A stretch of DNA of 64,000 nucleotides from Galdieria partita (lineage: Eukaryota; Rhodophyta; Bangiophyceae; Galdieriales; Galdieriaceae). Below the pieces are notes generated by a model. That model saw nothing but the letters and a program-made list of their open reading frames with translations. It was not told where the DNA came from and did not search any database. The stretch covers positions 248,001 through 312,000 of the forward strand of contig BQMJ01000007.1 of the NCBI GenBank assembly GCA_025991245.1, read 5' to 3'. A program made the translations under genes and the position numbers. The first letter of the stretch is position 1. The number at the start of each line of letters is the position of its first letter. Shown piece by piece: positions 10,359 to 20,146 of the stretch.

Positions 10359-11546
10359 TTACCATGGAGTCCATGTCATAGGATTTCCAGATTCTATAAA
10401 CTGTCGCACAAGAGCCGTCATAAAGAAGAATATGGCAATTCTTCCTATCCAACTTTCAGAAACTTGAAGGATTCGTTGCAATTTGTCGTTCTGTACAACC
10501 GTCTTCTCAACATATTTACCAAGACTGGACTTAGATACCAAGCGGGTGCAAGAGTTCAACCAAAACTTACAAAGAGGCTCCTTTCTATTGCTTTTTGTTG
10601 AATCCACACTTTGCTCATCCACTTGGAGTTCCTCTTTTAACCTATTCATGACTCTTTGCATTATTTCTTCGTTCATATCAATCATTCCAAGGTCATCATC
10701 TGATTCCATCTCCACGTTAGATTCTTTTCGAGTTTGGGATATGATTTCTTTCATCATCGAATCCACAACTGCTCTTCCAATATTTACTTGACGACGAAAA
10801 GAATCAGCCGAATCGCTAGTTGTAACAACTGAATTTGTGTGGTTTGCTAAAGACTCCCAACCCATTGTCTCTCCATTCTTTAAACTCTTTGGAAACTTTC
10901 TAAAACCTTTTCTTTGCTGTAGTTGCCAATCTCCTGCCTTCTCTATCAGTAGATAAGCACAGATTAACCACAACAACATATAAAGAAGTATACATTTTAC
11001 AAAAGTACTCCTAGTACGATGCAAGAATAAACCAGAATGGTATCCCAAGTCGTCTTGATACGCTTTCCAATGACCAACGAGTTGCTTGTTGGGCGAAACA
11101 AAACTTGGCGAGTTTCTGTGGGTAAGTGAATTGACCCGTTCTCTATTTTCTTCTTTGTCAGCCACGGTTACCCTTGAAATCTTAAGCATATCGTAGGCAG
11201 CAAGTCTGTTATTGACACAATGAGGACCTAGTAATGACTGGAAGCAACTCCTTACTTTCCTGACCTGTGACCAAGTAACCAACAAGTAAAGAATAAGCAG
11301 TTGCTCAAAGTTACTCTTGTAATAAATATAAAAAGGAACTTTTCCTAGAGAACAAGGCACCCTAGGCCTATTGAAACGTAGACAAGTCTTACAATGTCTA
11401 CAATATTCAGTCACCACTACTTTCCGTCTTCCCCACAAGGCGACTCTCACATGAGTTGCCAATAAACTTGCACTCTTTAGGTAGAAACGTTCACCACTAT
11501 AGTAGGAGAACACTTGCCAAGCCAAACCCTTCTCTGTTCTAATCAT
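10359..11546 (-). CDS. Hypothetical membrane protein; C-terminal segment faintly LHC-like
   Basis: I do not recognise the family. The frame is 395 codons from an ATG at 11546. It has a Cys-containing N-terminal third, a membrane segment near residue 190 (FVKCILLYMLLWLICAYLLI), an acidic hydrophilic middle (EMESDDDLGMIDMNEEIM), and a second hydrophobic helix near the end. That helix, ESWIGRIAIFFFMTALV followed by SGNPMTW, loosely recalls the ExxxGRxA helix of ELIP/LIL-type chlorophyll-binding proteins, but the match is too weak for a call. The stop overlaps a good donor (GGTAAGT), so the true 3' end is probably in a short further exon between about 10250 and 10300. It converges on the aldo/keto reductase gene. 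Confidence 0.5.
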   Translation of the reverse strand: MIRTEKGLAWQVFSYYSGERFYLKSASLLATHVRVALWGRRKVVVTEYCRHCKTCLRFNRPRVPCSLGKVPFYIYYKSNFEQLLILYLLVTWSQVRKVRSCFQSLLGPHCVNNRLAAYDMLKISRVTVADKEENRERVNSLTHRNSPSFVSPNKQLVGHWKAYQDDLGYHSGLFLHRTRSTFVKCILLYMLLWLICAYLLIEKAGDWQLQQRKGFRKFPKSLKNGETMGWESLANHTNSVVTTSDSADSFRRQVNIGRAVVDSMMKEIISQTRKESNVEMESDDDLGMIDMNEEIMQRVMNRLKEELQVDEQSVDSTKSNRKEPLCKFWLNSCTRLVSKSSLGKYVEKTVVQNDKLQRILQVSESWIGRIAIFFFMTALVRQFIESGNPMTWTPW

Positions 11547-11561
11547 CTATTTATCTATGTA

Positions 11562-13301
11562 TCAACATGTGGTGCTGCACAACTTCAATGGACGTGCCAA
11601 TTTGACAAACCAAACCACAAAAAACCCAACCACGTAAGCTACAGCAAAATAAAATAAAAAACGACCCAGTAAAGGAGATATATATGAATCTACACAATCA
11701 CTACTATTCACATAAGGAACAGGATTCGAATATAAAATGGACTCCACTGCATCACATAAGCAACTCAATCCACAGGTTTCCATTCGAATTTTCTTAGATA
11801 TTTCTATTGCTGCAGTCTGATAAGACTCGAGGTTGCCAAACATATCCTGCAACTTGGATGTCAACTCATCTAAAATAGAAACTTCCGAAGTAATTACGAT
11901 GTCACCAGCATGCGTTTCCATTAAGCGTGTGGCTACATCCAATTGAACAGCTCCAGTTGCTATACACAATACGGGTTTTCCATAATAAAGTACTTCTTGT
12001 ACCACATCTGATAAGCAAGGAACAACTACAATATCAACCATAGAATTGGAAAGAGCACAACCAAAGAGTTGCCTTGGTAAACTATAAAAGTTACTTGGGA
12101 AATGTTGAGGTTGAACATAAGAGCCATTCATCCACCAGAAACCAATCAAAAGAGTATGAAGCTCATTGACAATGGATAAAGTAGTAACTCTCGATAGATA
12201 GGCTCCTTCAAGATTGATCAACACCACTTGTTCTGAATAGCGTTTGGCAAGTTCCAAAGAAGAAGGAGGTAAAGATTCTATACATTGGGAAACAATAGGT
12301 CCTGATAGCAAATAATGAGAGGATAAAGAACGAGGAATTTCAAAAGCAAATGTAGTAGGAAGCAGATAAACATGTTTTCTGCAGAAAAGGTCACGAATAT
12401 TTCGATAACTGTCAAGACCTTGATACCAACGCAGTCTATTCAATTTGTGCAATGCAGGACTTGTATGTAGCTCATATAACCACTTTTGAATCGTAAAGAA
12501 TCCAATCTGGAGTAGAGTTGCATTTCTAGAAGCACCCAAAAGAGGCGGAGGCAAAAGGATGTCTTTCACTCCATTCGTTGAAGAAATGGGCAACAAAGGT
12601 CCACAATACAATAAGAATAAAGGAATATCCAACAAATCTGCAATATCCCAAGCAGCTAACACTCCTATATCGGCAACTATGATATCTGGTCTGTCTCTAT
12701 GAATTTCTTCCCATATTACATCAAATAGCCAATGTCTTAAAGGAAATAATAAATGCTTTGGCAAGTAATTCAGAGACTTCCAAGCTGACTTTTCTTGCCA
12801 TAGGAGTCTCAAAGTATAGTCCACAGGAGACTCCGAGAACTGAGGAATTTTACTGATTCTAGGTCTTTTGGAATCAGTAGGTCTTTGGCCTTGCATAAAG
12901 CTTTCTCTTTGAGCTACGGTTTCCATCCACTTCTTCTTTCTACTTGTGACGACGTCCTCTGTTGTAGAAATCCACTCCACGTCACAATTCCAAGCAGAAG
13001 TAAAAGTAGAGTCTTTCGTTCCAGGATACACAATTCTTATTCGATGCCCTCGAAGATATAATTCCTGTATAATTCTCTGCATCGATTGACTTCTTTGACT
13101 GGCTCCAATGGAAACTACCAATATAGACAAGGTACCATTACGTGGTTCGATATTGTTGCTAAAACTAGGTTGGAATAGAGTACTTTCAGCAAACGTGTAT
13201 TGAAACTCATTCAAAAATATATTTCCTAGAATAAAGATACCAACATAAGACATAGCAAAGCTCCACTTCACCCAATACTTCATGAGCACGAGAGAAATCA
13301 T
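11562..13301 (-). CDS. GT1-family UDP-glycosyltransferase-like membrane protein
   Basis: A 579-aa intronless product laid out like membrane-anchored UDP-glucuronosyl/glucosyltransferases: an N-terminal signal or anchor (SYVGIFILGNIFL), an acceptor-binding half starting LSILVVSIGASQRSQSMQRI and containing DIIVADIGVLAAWDIADLL, a donor-binding half, and a C-terminal transmembrane helix (FLFYFAVAYVVGFFVVWFV) with a short basic tail. The donor signature is degenerate: VVVPCLSDVVQEVLYYGKP followed by GAVQLDVATRL replaces the usual THGG...E...GVP...DQ, so the conserved His is missing and the substrate cannot be guessed. It lies 15 bp from the end of the previous gene. An ER-lumen location follows from the topology of the family. 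Confidence 0.72.
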   Translation of the reverse strand: MISLVLMKYWVKWSFAMSYVGIFILGNIFLNEFQYTFAESTLFQPSFSNNIEPRNGTLSILVVSIGASQRSQSMQRIIQELYLRGHRIRIVYPGTKDSTFTSAWNCDVEWISTTEDVVTSRKKKWMETVAQRESFMQGQRPTDSKRPRISKIPQFSESPVDYTLRLLWQEKSAWKSLNYLPKHLLFPLRHWLFDVIWEEIHRDRPDIIVADIGVLAAWDIADLLDIPLFLLYCGPLLPISSTNGVKDILLPPPLLGASRNATLLQIGFFTIQKWLYELHTSPALHKLNRLRWYQGLDSYRNIRDLFCRKHVYLLPTTFAFEIPRSLSSHYLLSGPIVSQCIESLPPSSLELAKRYSEQVVLINLEGAYLSRVTTLSIVNELHTLLIGFWWMNGSYVQPQHFPSNFYSLPRQLFGCALSNSMVDIVVVPCLSDVVQEVLYYGKPVLCIATGAVQLDVATRLMETHAGDIVITSEVSILDELTSKLQDMFGNLESYQTAAIEISKKIRMETCGLSCLCDAVESILYSNPVPYVNSSDCVDSYISPLLGRFLFYFAVAYVVGFFVVWFVKLARPLKLCSTTC

Positions 13302-13337
13302 TGAAGCGTGACGTCGAGTCGCGGAAGACTTTGAAGC

Positions 13338-14441
13338 ATGTTCAGTATCCTTTCACAGTTGGAAAGACTCCAACAATTTTTATCCATTGTGGATACGAAA
13401 CCCGCTATGTCTATAGTATTTCTAGCTTTCAATGGGTGGATACTTTTGTTTTTTGTTTGCTTTGGACTTTCGTGGATAGTCTTTGCTCCCTTCAGAAGAC
13501 TGGACCTCATTCACCGTTCGGACTGGTCCTCTAGGTAATATTTTGAGCAATTTCACTTTCACAACTAACATTGATCTAGAATTGTTTCTACTATCAACGC
13601 TGTTATGGGTTGTTTAGTATTTGCCAAGCTGGTTTTTGGAGAAGAGCAACTCTATCGTACCGGAGTCTTTTCATACAGTGCAGCTTCGTAAGTATCCAAT
13701 CAGAGTGAATGTGGATTGTTTTTGACAACTCGACATAGCTGTGGACTCTGGAAATTGATACTTGGATACTTTTTTTACGATAGTTTGTTGATTGTTTTGG
13801 TTTTTGACGTTTATGAAGCGATAAATATTCAAACCATCATTCATCATATTGTGGTAGCAAGTGCAGTTATCTATTGTTTGGTAGGTTGGGCAACTGCTCC
13901 CATTTTCACACTATATTGACGGTACTTTCTTAGAGCTCAAGAGATCCTTTAGCGATGCTCTGGGCATCTGCTTTGTTTATTACAGAAGCATCCACGCCGT
14001 TGGTAAATTTACGTTGGTTTCTTTCGGAATCGGTATGTATTGCTTTATCGTTGTTTTGTGGTTTGTTGAGTTGGAAGAAGAATTTGAAGCATACACGGAT
14101 ATATATTGTCGTTGGGTTGTTGATGACGCTGGTATTTTTCATTGCCAGAATTCTTTTCATGCCCTATACAGTGGTAAGTTGTCTGAGACATCGTCATATT
14201 ATTAGTGAAACTGTTCAAGTATTTGTTACTTTCCAATCCGAATATCTTGAACCATTTGTCGACATATCGTGCTTTTTGTGATGGCATTGTGGGTGGCTCG
14301 GTGTTTGTGTCTATCTATGTTTTAAATATTTACTGGTTTTATTTAATGATGAGAGGACTTTATCATATTGCTCGTCAGTGGCTACCCAATCGAAGCAAAG
14401 AAGAGTTGCAAGACAAAAACAACCATTCGGTAAAAAACTAG
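13338..14441 (+). CDS. TLC-domain multispanning membrane protein (TLCD4/TMEM56 type), five exons
   Basis: TRAM-LAG1-CLN8 proteins are multi-helix membrane proteins of ER, plasma membrane and vacuole, involved in ceramide or lipid handling. Exons are 13338-13534, 13580-13687, 13739-13880, 13934-14173 and 14220-14441 (302 aa); introns are 45, 51, 53 and 46 nt and all phases match. TLC landmarks: GYFFYDSLLIVL, the conserved QTIIHHIVVASAVIYCL with the double His, ITEASTPLVNLRWFLSE, and the last helix VFVSIYVLNIYWFYLMMRGL. The lack of a Lag1-type catalytic motif beyond the His pair argues against ceramide synthase. It is divergent from the glycosyltransferase gene, whose ATG is only 36 bp away. 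Confidence 0.78.
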
Positions 14442-14638
14442 TGTGTGGAATACGACAGAATATCGAAAATATTTGTTTCCTTGTTGACAGCTTCTGATGA
14501 AGAATACTATCGGTATGAACTTTGCCGATTACATTTCACCGGCATATGATCGAATGCTTCCATGAATTGCTAGAAAACACACACATACACAAAAGCACAC
14601 ATCGAAGAGAGACTTTGCTCTTATTGAAAGCAGCAGAT

Positions 14639-15601
14639 CTATTGTTTCGTGACAGATTTTTCAGTTGCTCGATAATTATACAAGCACCACAACCCTAAAC
14701 AGTATTTGCAGCGCATGTTTAACAAATCCCGTGACATATTCAGAACAGCTTTCAAAATGTTGAGTTTGCTACCAGGAATTTCCGACCATTTCACAGGAAC
14801 TTCAAAAATGGGAATAGAATGTTGTTGAGCAACATATAAAAGTTCTACATCAAAAGCCCAACGAGAAAGATGTTGATTGGGAAAAACGAGTCGAGCTGCT
14901 TCTCTTGTAAACAATTTAAAGCCACATTGAGTATCGTAAATATGCTTGACACCGCCAATGAGGTTCACATACCAGTGAAAACCCCACATGAAGAGCTTCC
15001 TGACAAAAGAACGCTGAGCTTGTTCCAACTGAGCGCGTGAACCGATGACAATTATCGGTTTCTCTTTATACTCTGAGCCTAGTGCTCTTTCCAACTTCAG
15101 ATAATCCTCAAAAAAAGTGGCTCCATCCGCGTCAGCCATCAACAAAAGTTCCCCACGACTGCTCAACATACCACTCTTCACTGCTGCACCTTTGCCGCTG
15201 TTTTGAGGTAATCTTAATACTCGAAATCTATCCGTCCCTAGACGCTCTCCGATATTATAAGCTACTTCAACTGTACCATCTCGGCTACCGTCATCCACAA
15301 CAATTATTTCCCAAGAAAAATTAGCAGCTCTTCTTGAGCGCGCCTCGAGAGACTTTATAGTCTCCTCAAGCATCTGGGGAAGTCTTTTCTCCTCATTATA
15401 TGCAGGAACGATAACTGAAAGAGACTTTTCTGGGGGCGAAAACAAAGAAGGAAAGGGATGGGTTTTACTCGGGTCTGCAGGATCAATAAAAGTAAACGCT
15501 TGAACTGCTGAAGCAACAAAAGGCGGTCTACGAGAGTCCTTCAAGAAGAAATAGACTATGATTAGGCAACTAAAAATTGCTAGTGCAAACAACCACAACA
15601 T
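14639..15601 (-). CDS. ALG5: Dolichyl-phosphate beta-glucosyltransferase ALG5
   Basis: Makes dolichyl-P-glucose from UDP-glucose on the cytosolic face of the ER, the glucose donor for finishing the N-glycan precursor. GT2 fold with an N-terminal membrane anchor (MLWLFALAIFSCLIIVYFFL), LSVIVPAYNEEKRLPQML, IIVVDDGSRDGT, the metal site LLLMADADGAT, GSRAQLEQAQRSFVRK, and the acceptor-side YDTQCGFKLFTREAARLVF. The length is 320 aa, close to the human enzyme (324). The frame runs 13 codons further upstream but only from a TTG; the ATG at 15601 leaves the anchor at the very N-terminus, as in the family. Confidence 0.94.
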   Translation of the reverse strand: MLWLFALAIFSCLIIVYFFLKDSRRPPFVASAVQAFTFIDPADPSKTHPFPSLFSPPEKSLSVIVPAYNEEKRLPQMLEETIKSLEARSRRAANFSWEIIVVDDGSRDGTVEVAYNIGERLGTDRFRVLRLPQNSGKGAAVKSGMLSSRGELLLMADADGATFFEDYLKLERALGSEYKEKPIIVIGSRAQLEQAQRSFVRKLFMWGFHWYVNLIGGVKHIYDTQCGFKLFTREAARLVFPNQHLSRWAFDVELLYVAQQHSIPIFEVPVKWSEIPGSKLNILKAVLNMSRDLLNMRCKYCLGLWCLYNYRATEKSVTKQ

Positions 15602-15802
15602 GTTTACGCAAACGATGCGTCCCAAAAGAATGGTATTCAACTCAGCATTTTTCTATTCCGTTTTTAGAAATCTCAAAAATTCTCCGGAAAGTACCAATCA
15701 TCTCCAATCTGATAGAACGAATCTACATAAAAGCCTCGAACTCGGAACAAATCACTGAAAAAACGATTATACTCCCATAAAACTATCCATTCATAAAAAA
15801 AC

Positions 15803-18800
15803 TTACAATAACAATTCATGAAGCGCTTTTGCAGGTTTCGGTCTCAATAGTTCACCTAACAATTCCAATCTGGACAATGTCAACTTCAAATAAAGACATG
15901 TCTTTCTAATCTTACCTATCTTCATTTTCCCTGATATATTGTTGGGCAAGCTCTGTCATCTTTGCAAGTTTACCAGGCCTTACTTCATCAATATCTATGG
16001 AATCAGTAACCGGATTCAGCCGAAAGTATTTATCTGGTGGAAGCAGATCCTCGAGACTCTCATGAATCTATATAAACGAACCTCAGTACAGTCAAAACTC
16101 AAATAGCTCAAAACTTACACTTTCAGTGGAGGTCGCTGAATTTATTAAATAAGTAATAATATCATTCCAACCAAGATTCGATTCTTTTCTACGTGTTGCT
16201 TCTGGTAACTCTGAACCTGTCAATCTTCCAGTTCCAATAGATACCTATCATAGAAAAAATAAGTTGATATTAGTCAATAAGAGTAGAATAAATGCTCATA
16301 CAACAAGTTCCAGCGGAACATTTGGAAACAACTTTTTTGTTTCATGAATGGCTACTCCTGTGGGATTGTTGGCAACCAAAGCACCATCAGCATAAAGTTC
16401 ACCATTGATCCTCATCTACGAACAATCATAAATAAGCATTCGTAAAAATGAAATACTCCTACTTCACTAAAATATGTGGGTGCTGCACTCGAAGCACGTA
16501 AACCTTCCCAAAGCTGAGCCTCTACTGAACCTTCGTATCTACTCTCCTTCCCTTCCATAAAGGTGTAGTTACGAAACAAATGTATTACATGCGGCTTTCG
16601 AGAAACTATGGAGCTGACTACGAAAACCTATACAGAATAAAACCCTTGAAATGTACAAATGTGAAAAAGGGCTCTTTAAAACAAACCTTATTTGCATTAT
16701 CTTCGGTAACACTATCAATGAACAACGACCTTCCAGCTTCTCGCTTCAAAATACCTTCTAAGATGGATGCATCATAATAAGACCTCGTTATAATAAGTTT
16801 CGGAGTGTTAACCTAGCAATTACATTATCAAAATGAGTCTCTAGCACTTCAGTAATGTACAAACAGGTGTCTTGGTAAAAATTTTTCCAATCAATTCTCT
16901 ATACAAAGCTTCTACTTCCTCAATAGGTCGCTTTCTTAGACCTAAGGTCGCTGCAATGATGCCACCTGTACTTGTGCCACCAATGACATCAAAGCTAACC
17001 CAAACTCTCAAAAAGTCAACAATCACTTCTTTGAACGGACTTACAGTTCGTGAATTTCACACCCAGTAATGCGTTTTAGATATTTCAGAATCTCAAAGGT
17101 CATGATGGCTCGTGTTCCTCCTCCATCAAAAGACAAAACTCTAATGCCACGCTGTCCAAGAACTCTTGGACTCCAAGTATTAATGCCTTTAAAATCTTTT
17201 GAGAACTATAATTCTCTGAGAAGACCTTACAAACCTAAACATGCTAAAGCTCTTCTAGCACATCTGGCAACTCCTTCTGAATATCCTCCACTGGTACCTC
17301 GACTGAATCGCTTCAAAGCAGCAACAAATTCTTTATCTTCACAAGCCTTACAAAATATTCAACCAATATTCTAGTTGCAATGATAATGCCATACCTCCCT
17401 TCTCCACTTCCTACCTGCAGGTTCAAAGCAAAGAGCTAAGGACCCAACTAAATGAAGAATTGACATTTTTACTTCGATTTGTCTTCCAGTTTGATGTAAC
17501 GATGATCGATACGGTCTCTTCCATCGAAAACGGAGAACACTTCTTGTCGCACCTTCACAAATTATACTTTTTGAGAACTGACAAATTTGATTGTCATTAA
17601 ACTCTAACATAATGCTTCTAGTTGCAGGAAGAATAGCGGCTAGATTTGCCAAAGCAGTTGCCGCTTCTGCTTGTATTTCCTCAGAATCCTCAGTTAAGTC
17701 ATGTATAAGTTGACCTATTTTATCGCTGTCCAAAAATTTTTCTGCATCTTCCTTCAAACGTACATCGTTTGCAGCTTTTATAAGTTCATAAGTTGTCCAC
17801 CCTACACATACAAAAACATTGGATGACGCAATATCTAGTTTAAGATATATACCAACCCTTGGTTTTTTCATGACCTTTTGAATACTCTAAATCAAGTCGT
17901 TTGGTTTCCACTGAGTCTAGCTTGCTTCCTTCGGTTATGGGTTGGCCACTCACATTGTCAAGCTGCTCCATTCGACTGGTATTCGCTACATTTTGAAGAT
18001 TTTCTGCTTTTGAAAGGGGATTCCATAAAATAGCTAAATTGAACAAGAAACGCAAAGACGAATCTAAAAGACCTTCTGGATAATGACGCTTTACGTTTTC
18101 TTGGAATTTTGACTCCATTTGATTACTTCTCAACGACTTGGTGGATTCTACACCCGCCGACTGACTAGTTGATGATTCATCTTTCGACTGGACCTTTGGA
18201 ACTTTCAGTTCCTTTCTTTCAGCATTGTCTAATCTCTGCTGAACCCCAATTTTTCGATTTTCTGCATCAGGCAAAGGCATTGAGTCTTCTGTATTAAGTT
18301 TACTTGTATCACCCCTGCTATCTTTACTTCTATCTGAAGTTGTAGATTTCACGGAACTGCTACCAATCCTGTCATTATAATCACCATTCGCTCGCATTGT
18401 TCTACCAACTTTTGTCAAATGCGAAGTTTTCGATGGAACTGAAGAGCCTTTGCAAAATGAGTCGAACAGAACACGTTGTACTTCATACGGCAAAACGCTA
18501 TCGACACCTTTCCTTGAGGCGGTCCTTAACGAGAATTCAGAAATCATACTTGGCAAAGAACAGATACTCACTTTGACTTGTTCAGAGCCAGTGACACTAT
18601 CTCTAGAGTTTGCATATCAATTATAGTTGGAGTCGGGGTAGAGGTTACTTGCAAAACTTCTTGGCCTTGTGACTGTTCCAAGGTTTCTCTTTGAACATAT
18701 TGAACGGATTCTTTGTCTTGAGTTTCACCTCTTAGTATCCCATCCAGGTCTATTCCGACTGATTCTTGAGCATATTTATCTGAGTTGCTGTCGTTGGAGT

Positions 18801-19338
18801 TAGAAAAAAATTTCGTAATATACCAGCCCAGTTTCCACAGCTCCTTTAGAAGTTTTTCGTGCTTTTCATTCTTTTCTGGGACTTTACAAAGCCAAATACA
18901 GCGCTTGTGTGCCACTCTCTTTGAAACCCGCCCAAATACTGTGGCTTTATACAGTGAAGGAACAATATTTGTGTTTGACGTCTGATTTGACAATGGCTGT
19001 TGGTTAATAAAGACTACAAAGGTTTTAGCTGAACGTAAACAACGATATTTACAATTAAAGCAAAGGCTAAAGTCGTTTCTCATGTTTTCATAGTCGACTT
19101 TGTTGAATCCCGTTCCCAGTAAGTAGTCAACAACAAGCGCCAAAATGGTCAGGAGCAAATGTCTCTCAGGAAATGCTTTTTAGGAATTCTGAAGCTTTGA
19201 CTCCAACTGTTTTGTTCTTTTTGAAAAATAGACACTTACGAAACCACTGAATACTCCTGCAACAAAAGGAATAACCATGAATTCGCGGAAACGGTCCAGA
19301 TAAAAGTTTGAGTTGCCAAGTGTTGTTTCTTTCTCCAT
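15803..19338 (-). CDS. Patatin-like calcium-independent phospholipase A2 with ARM-like region, about ten exons
   Basis: An acyl hydrolase with the patatin Ser-Asp dyad. Landmarks on the minus strand: oxyanion loop VLSFDGGGTRAIMTFEIL (about 17080-17130), nucleophile in DVIGGTSTGGIIAATLGL (about 16950-17000), dyad Asp in GELYADGALVANN (about 16390). Supported exons include 19240-19338 (start), 18572-19164, 17857-18524 and one starting at 17801; the last ends at 15803. The N-terminal half has a hydrophobic helix (LLLTILALVVDYLLG) and a long low-complexity linker, then an armadillo-like stretch (EIQAEAATALANLAA) just before the catalytic domain. This order recalls plant PLA-I and animal PNPLA8. 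Exact boundaries between 15803 and 17600 were not all resolved. Confidence 0.78.
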
Positions 19339-20146
19339 AAATTCGTTGTTTCTCTAGAGTTTAGTTGAATAAAAGAAAGAGGAGAAAGACTTGAGTTCTC
19401 ACGATTAGATATTAGTGATGGTTGACAAAAACTAGTGCAACGTGGCTTGGTCGTTTATTGCAAAGTCACTAGAATGAATTGTGAATACTTGGTCCAAGTT
19501 TGACAAGATTTACAATGTAATTTTCTCATCAAAGATAAAATGTATTTGAATAACGAATGAAGCAACTGCTCGATTATATCTCGAACTATGCAAGTTCTTC
19601 CCAGATTGAACTTCCAAATGGTTGCATAGCTAATAGAAACTAGCCATTTAGACTTCTTAGTTACGGAGAAAACATATTCTTACTCCTACACTATATAATC
19701 ATCCAAAAGTTTAAGTTGTCTTCATGTATTTCTTTTGCGATACTGAGTAGTGACTTTTCTGAGCTATGCATAGAGCAATGTATTTCTCCAGATATACCAA
19801 AAGTTACAATTGAGAAAAAAGTCCAACAGGGGAGTAGATAGGTTAAAAATGACAATGTTCCAAACAAAATATATTCTACGCTAACAAAACACTTTATCCT
19901 CAAGAATAACATTGTCTCAACCTTAAGTTACCAAACTACGTAGAGACTTGACTATACGATAACAAACTGCAATTGGTTGTTACTAATGTTCGTCCAACTA
20001 TTCCCAATTTCACACAGTTCAAGCAACTGCTTGAATAGTGAAACCAGGACTCAACCTTGACGGCAGTTTCATTTATGGCGTCTGGGAACAGTCAACGACA
20101 ACTTCAAGAGCCGACGACGTGAAGAGATCGCCAATGCATTCGGGCT
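19339..20146. other. Divergent intergenic region, phospholipase / UTP13
   Basis: About 800 bp, AT-rich, with no convincing coding signal. It must carry the promoters of both flanking genes. Near its right end are upstream ATGs for the UTP13 transcript (see 20075-20122). Confidence 0.5.
20075..20122 (+). promoter_or_regulatory. Upstream open reading frame in the UTP13 leader
   Basis: An ATG at 20075 opens 15 codons and stops at 20122, 24 bp before the UTP13 ATG. A second upstream ATG at 20133 is out of frame and overlaps the main start, ending near 20213. Both would lower initiation at 20147 if the transcript starts above them. Confidence 0.35.

Noticed and set aside
14025-14070. Possible extra intron (GTATGT donor) in the TLC-domain gene
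   Set aside because: Removing it would break the frame, and the 240-nt exon reads through in phase without it.
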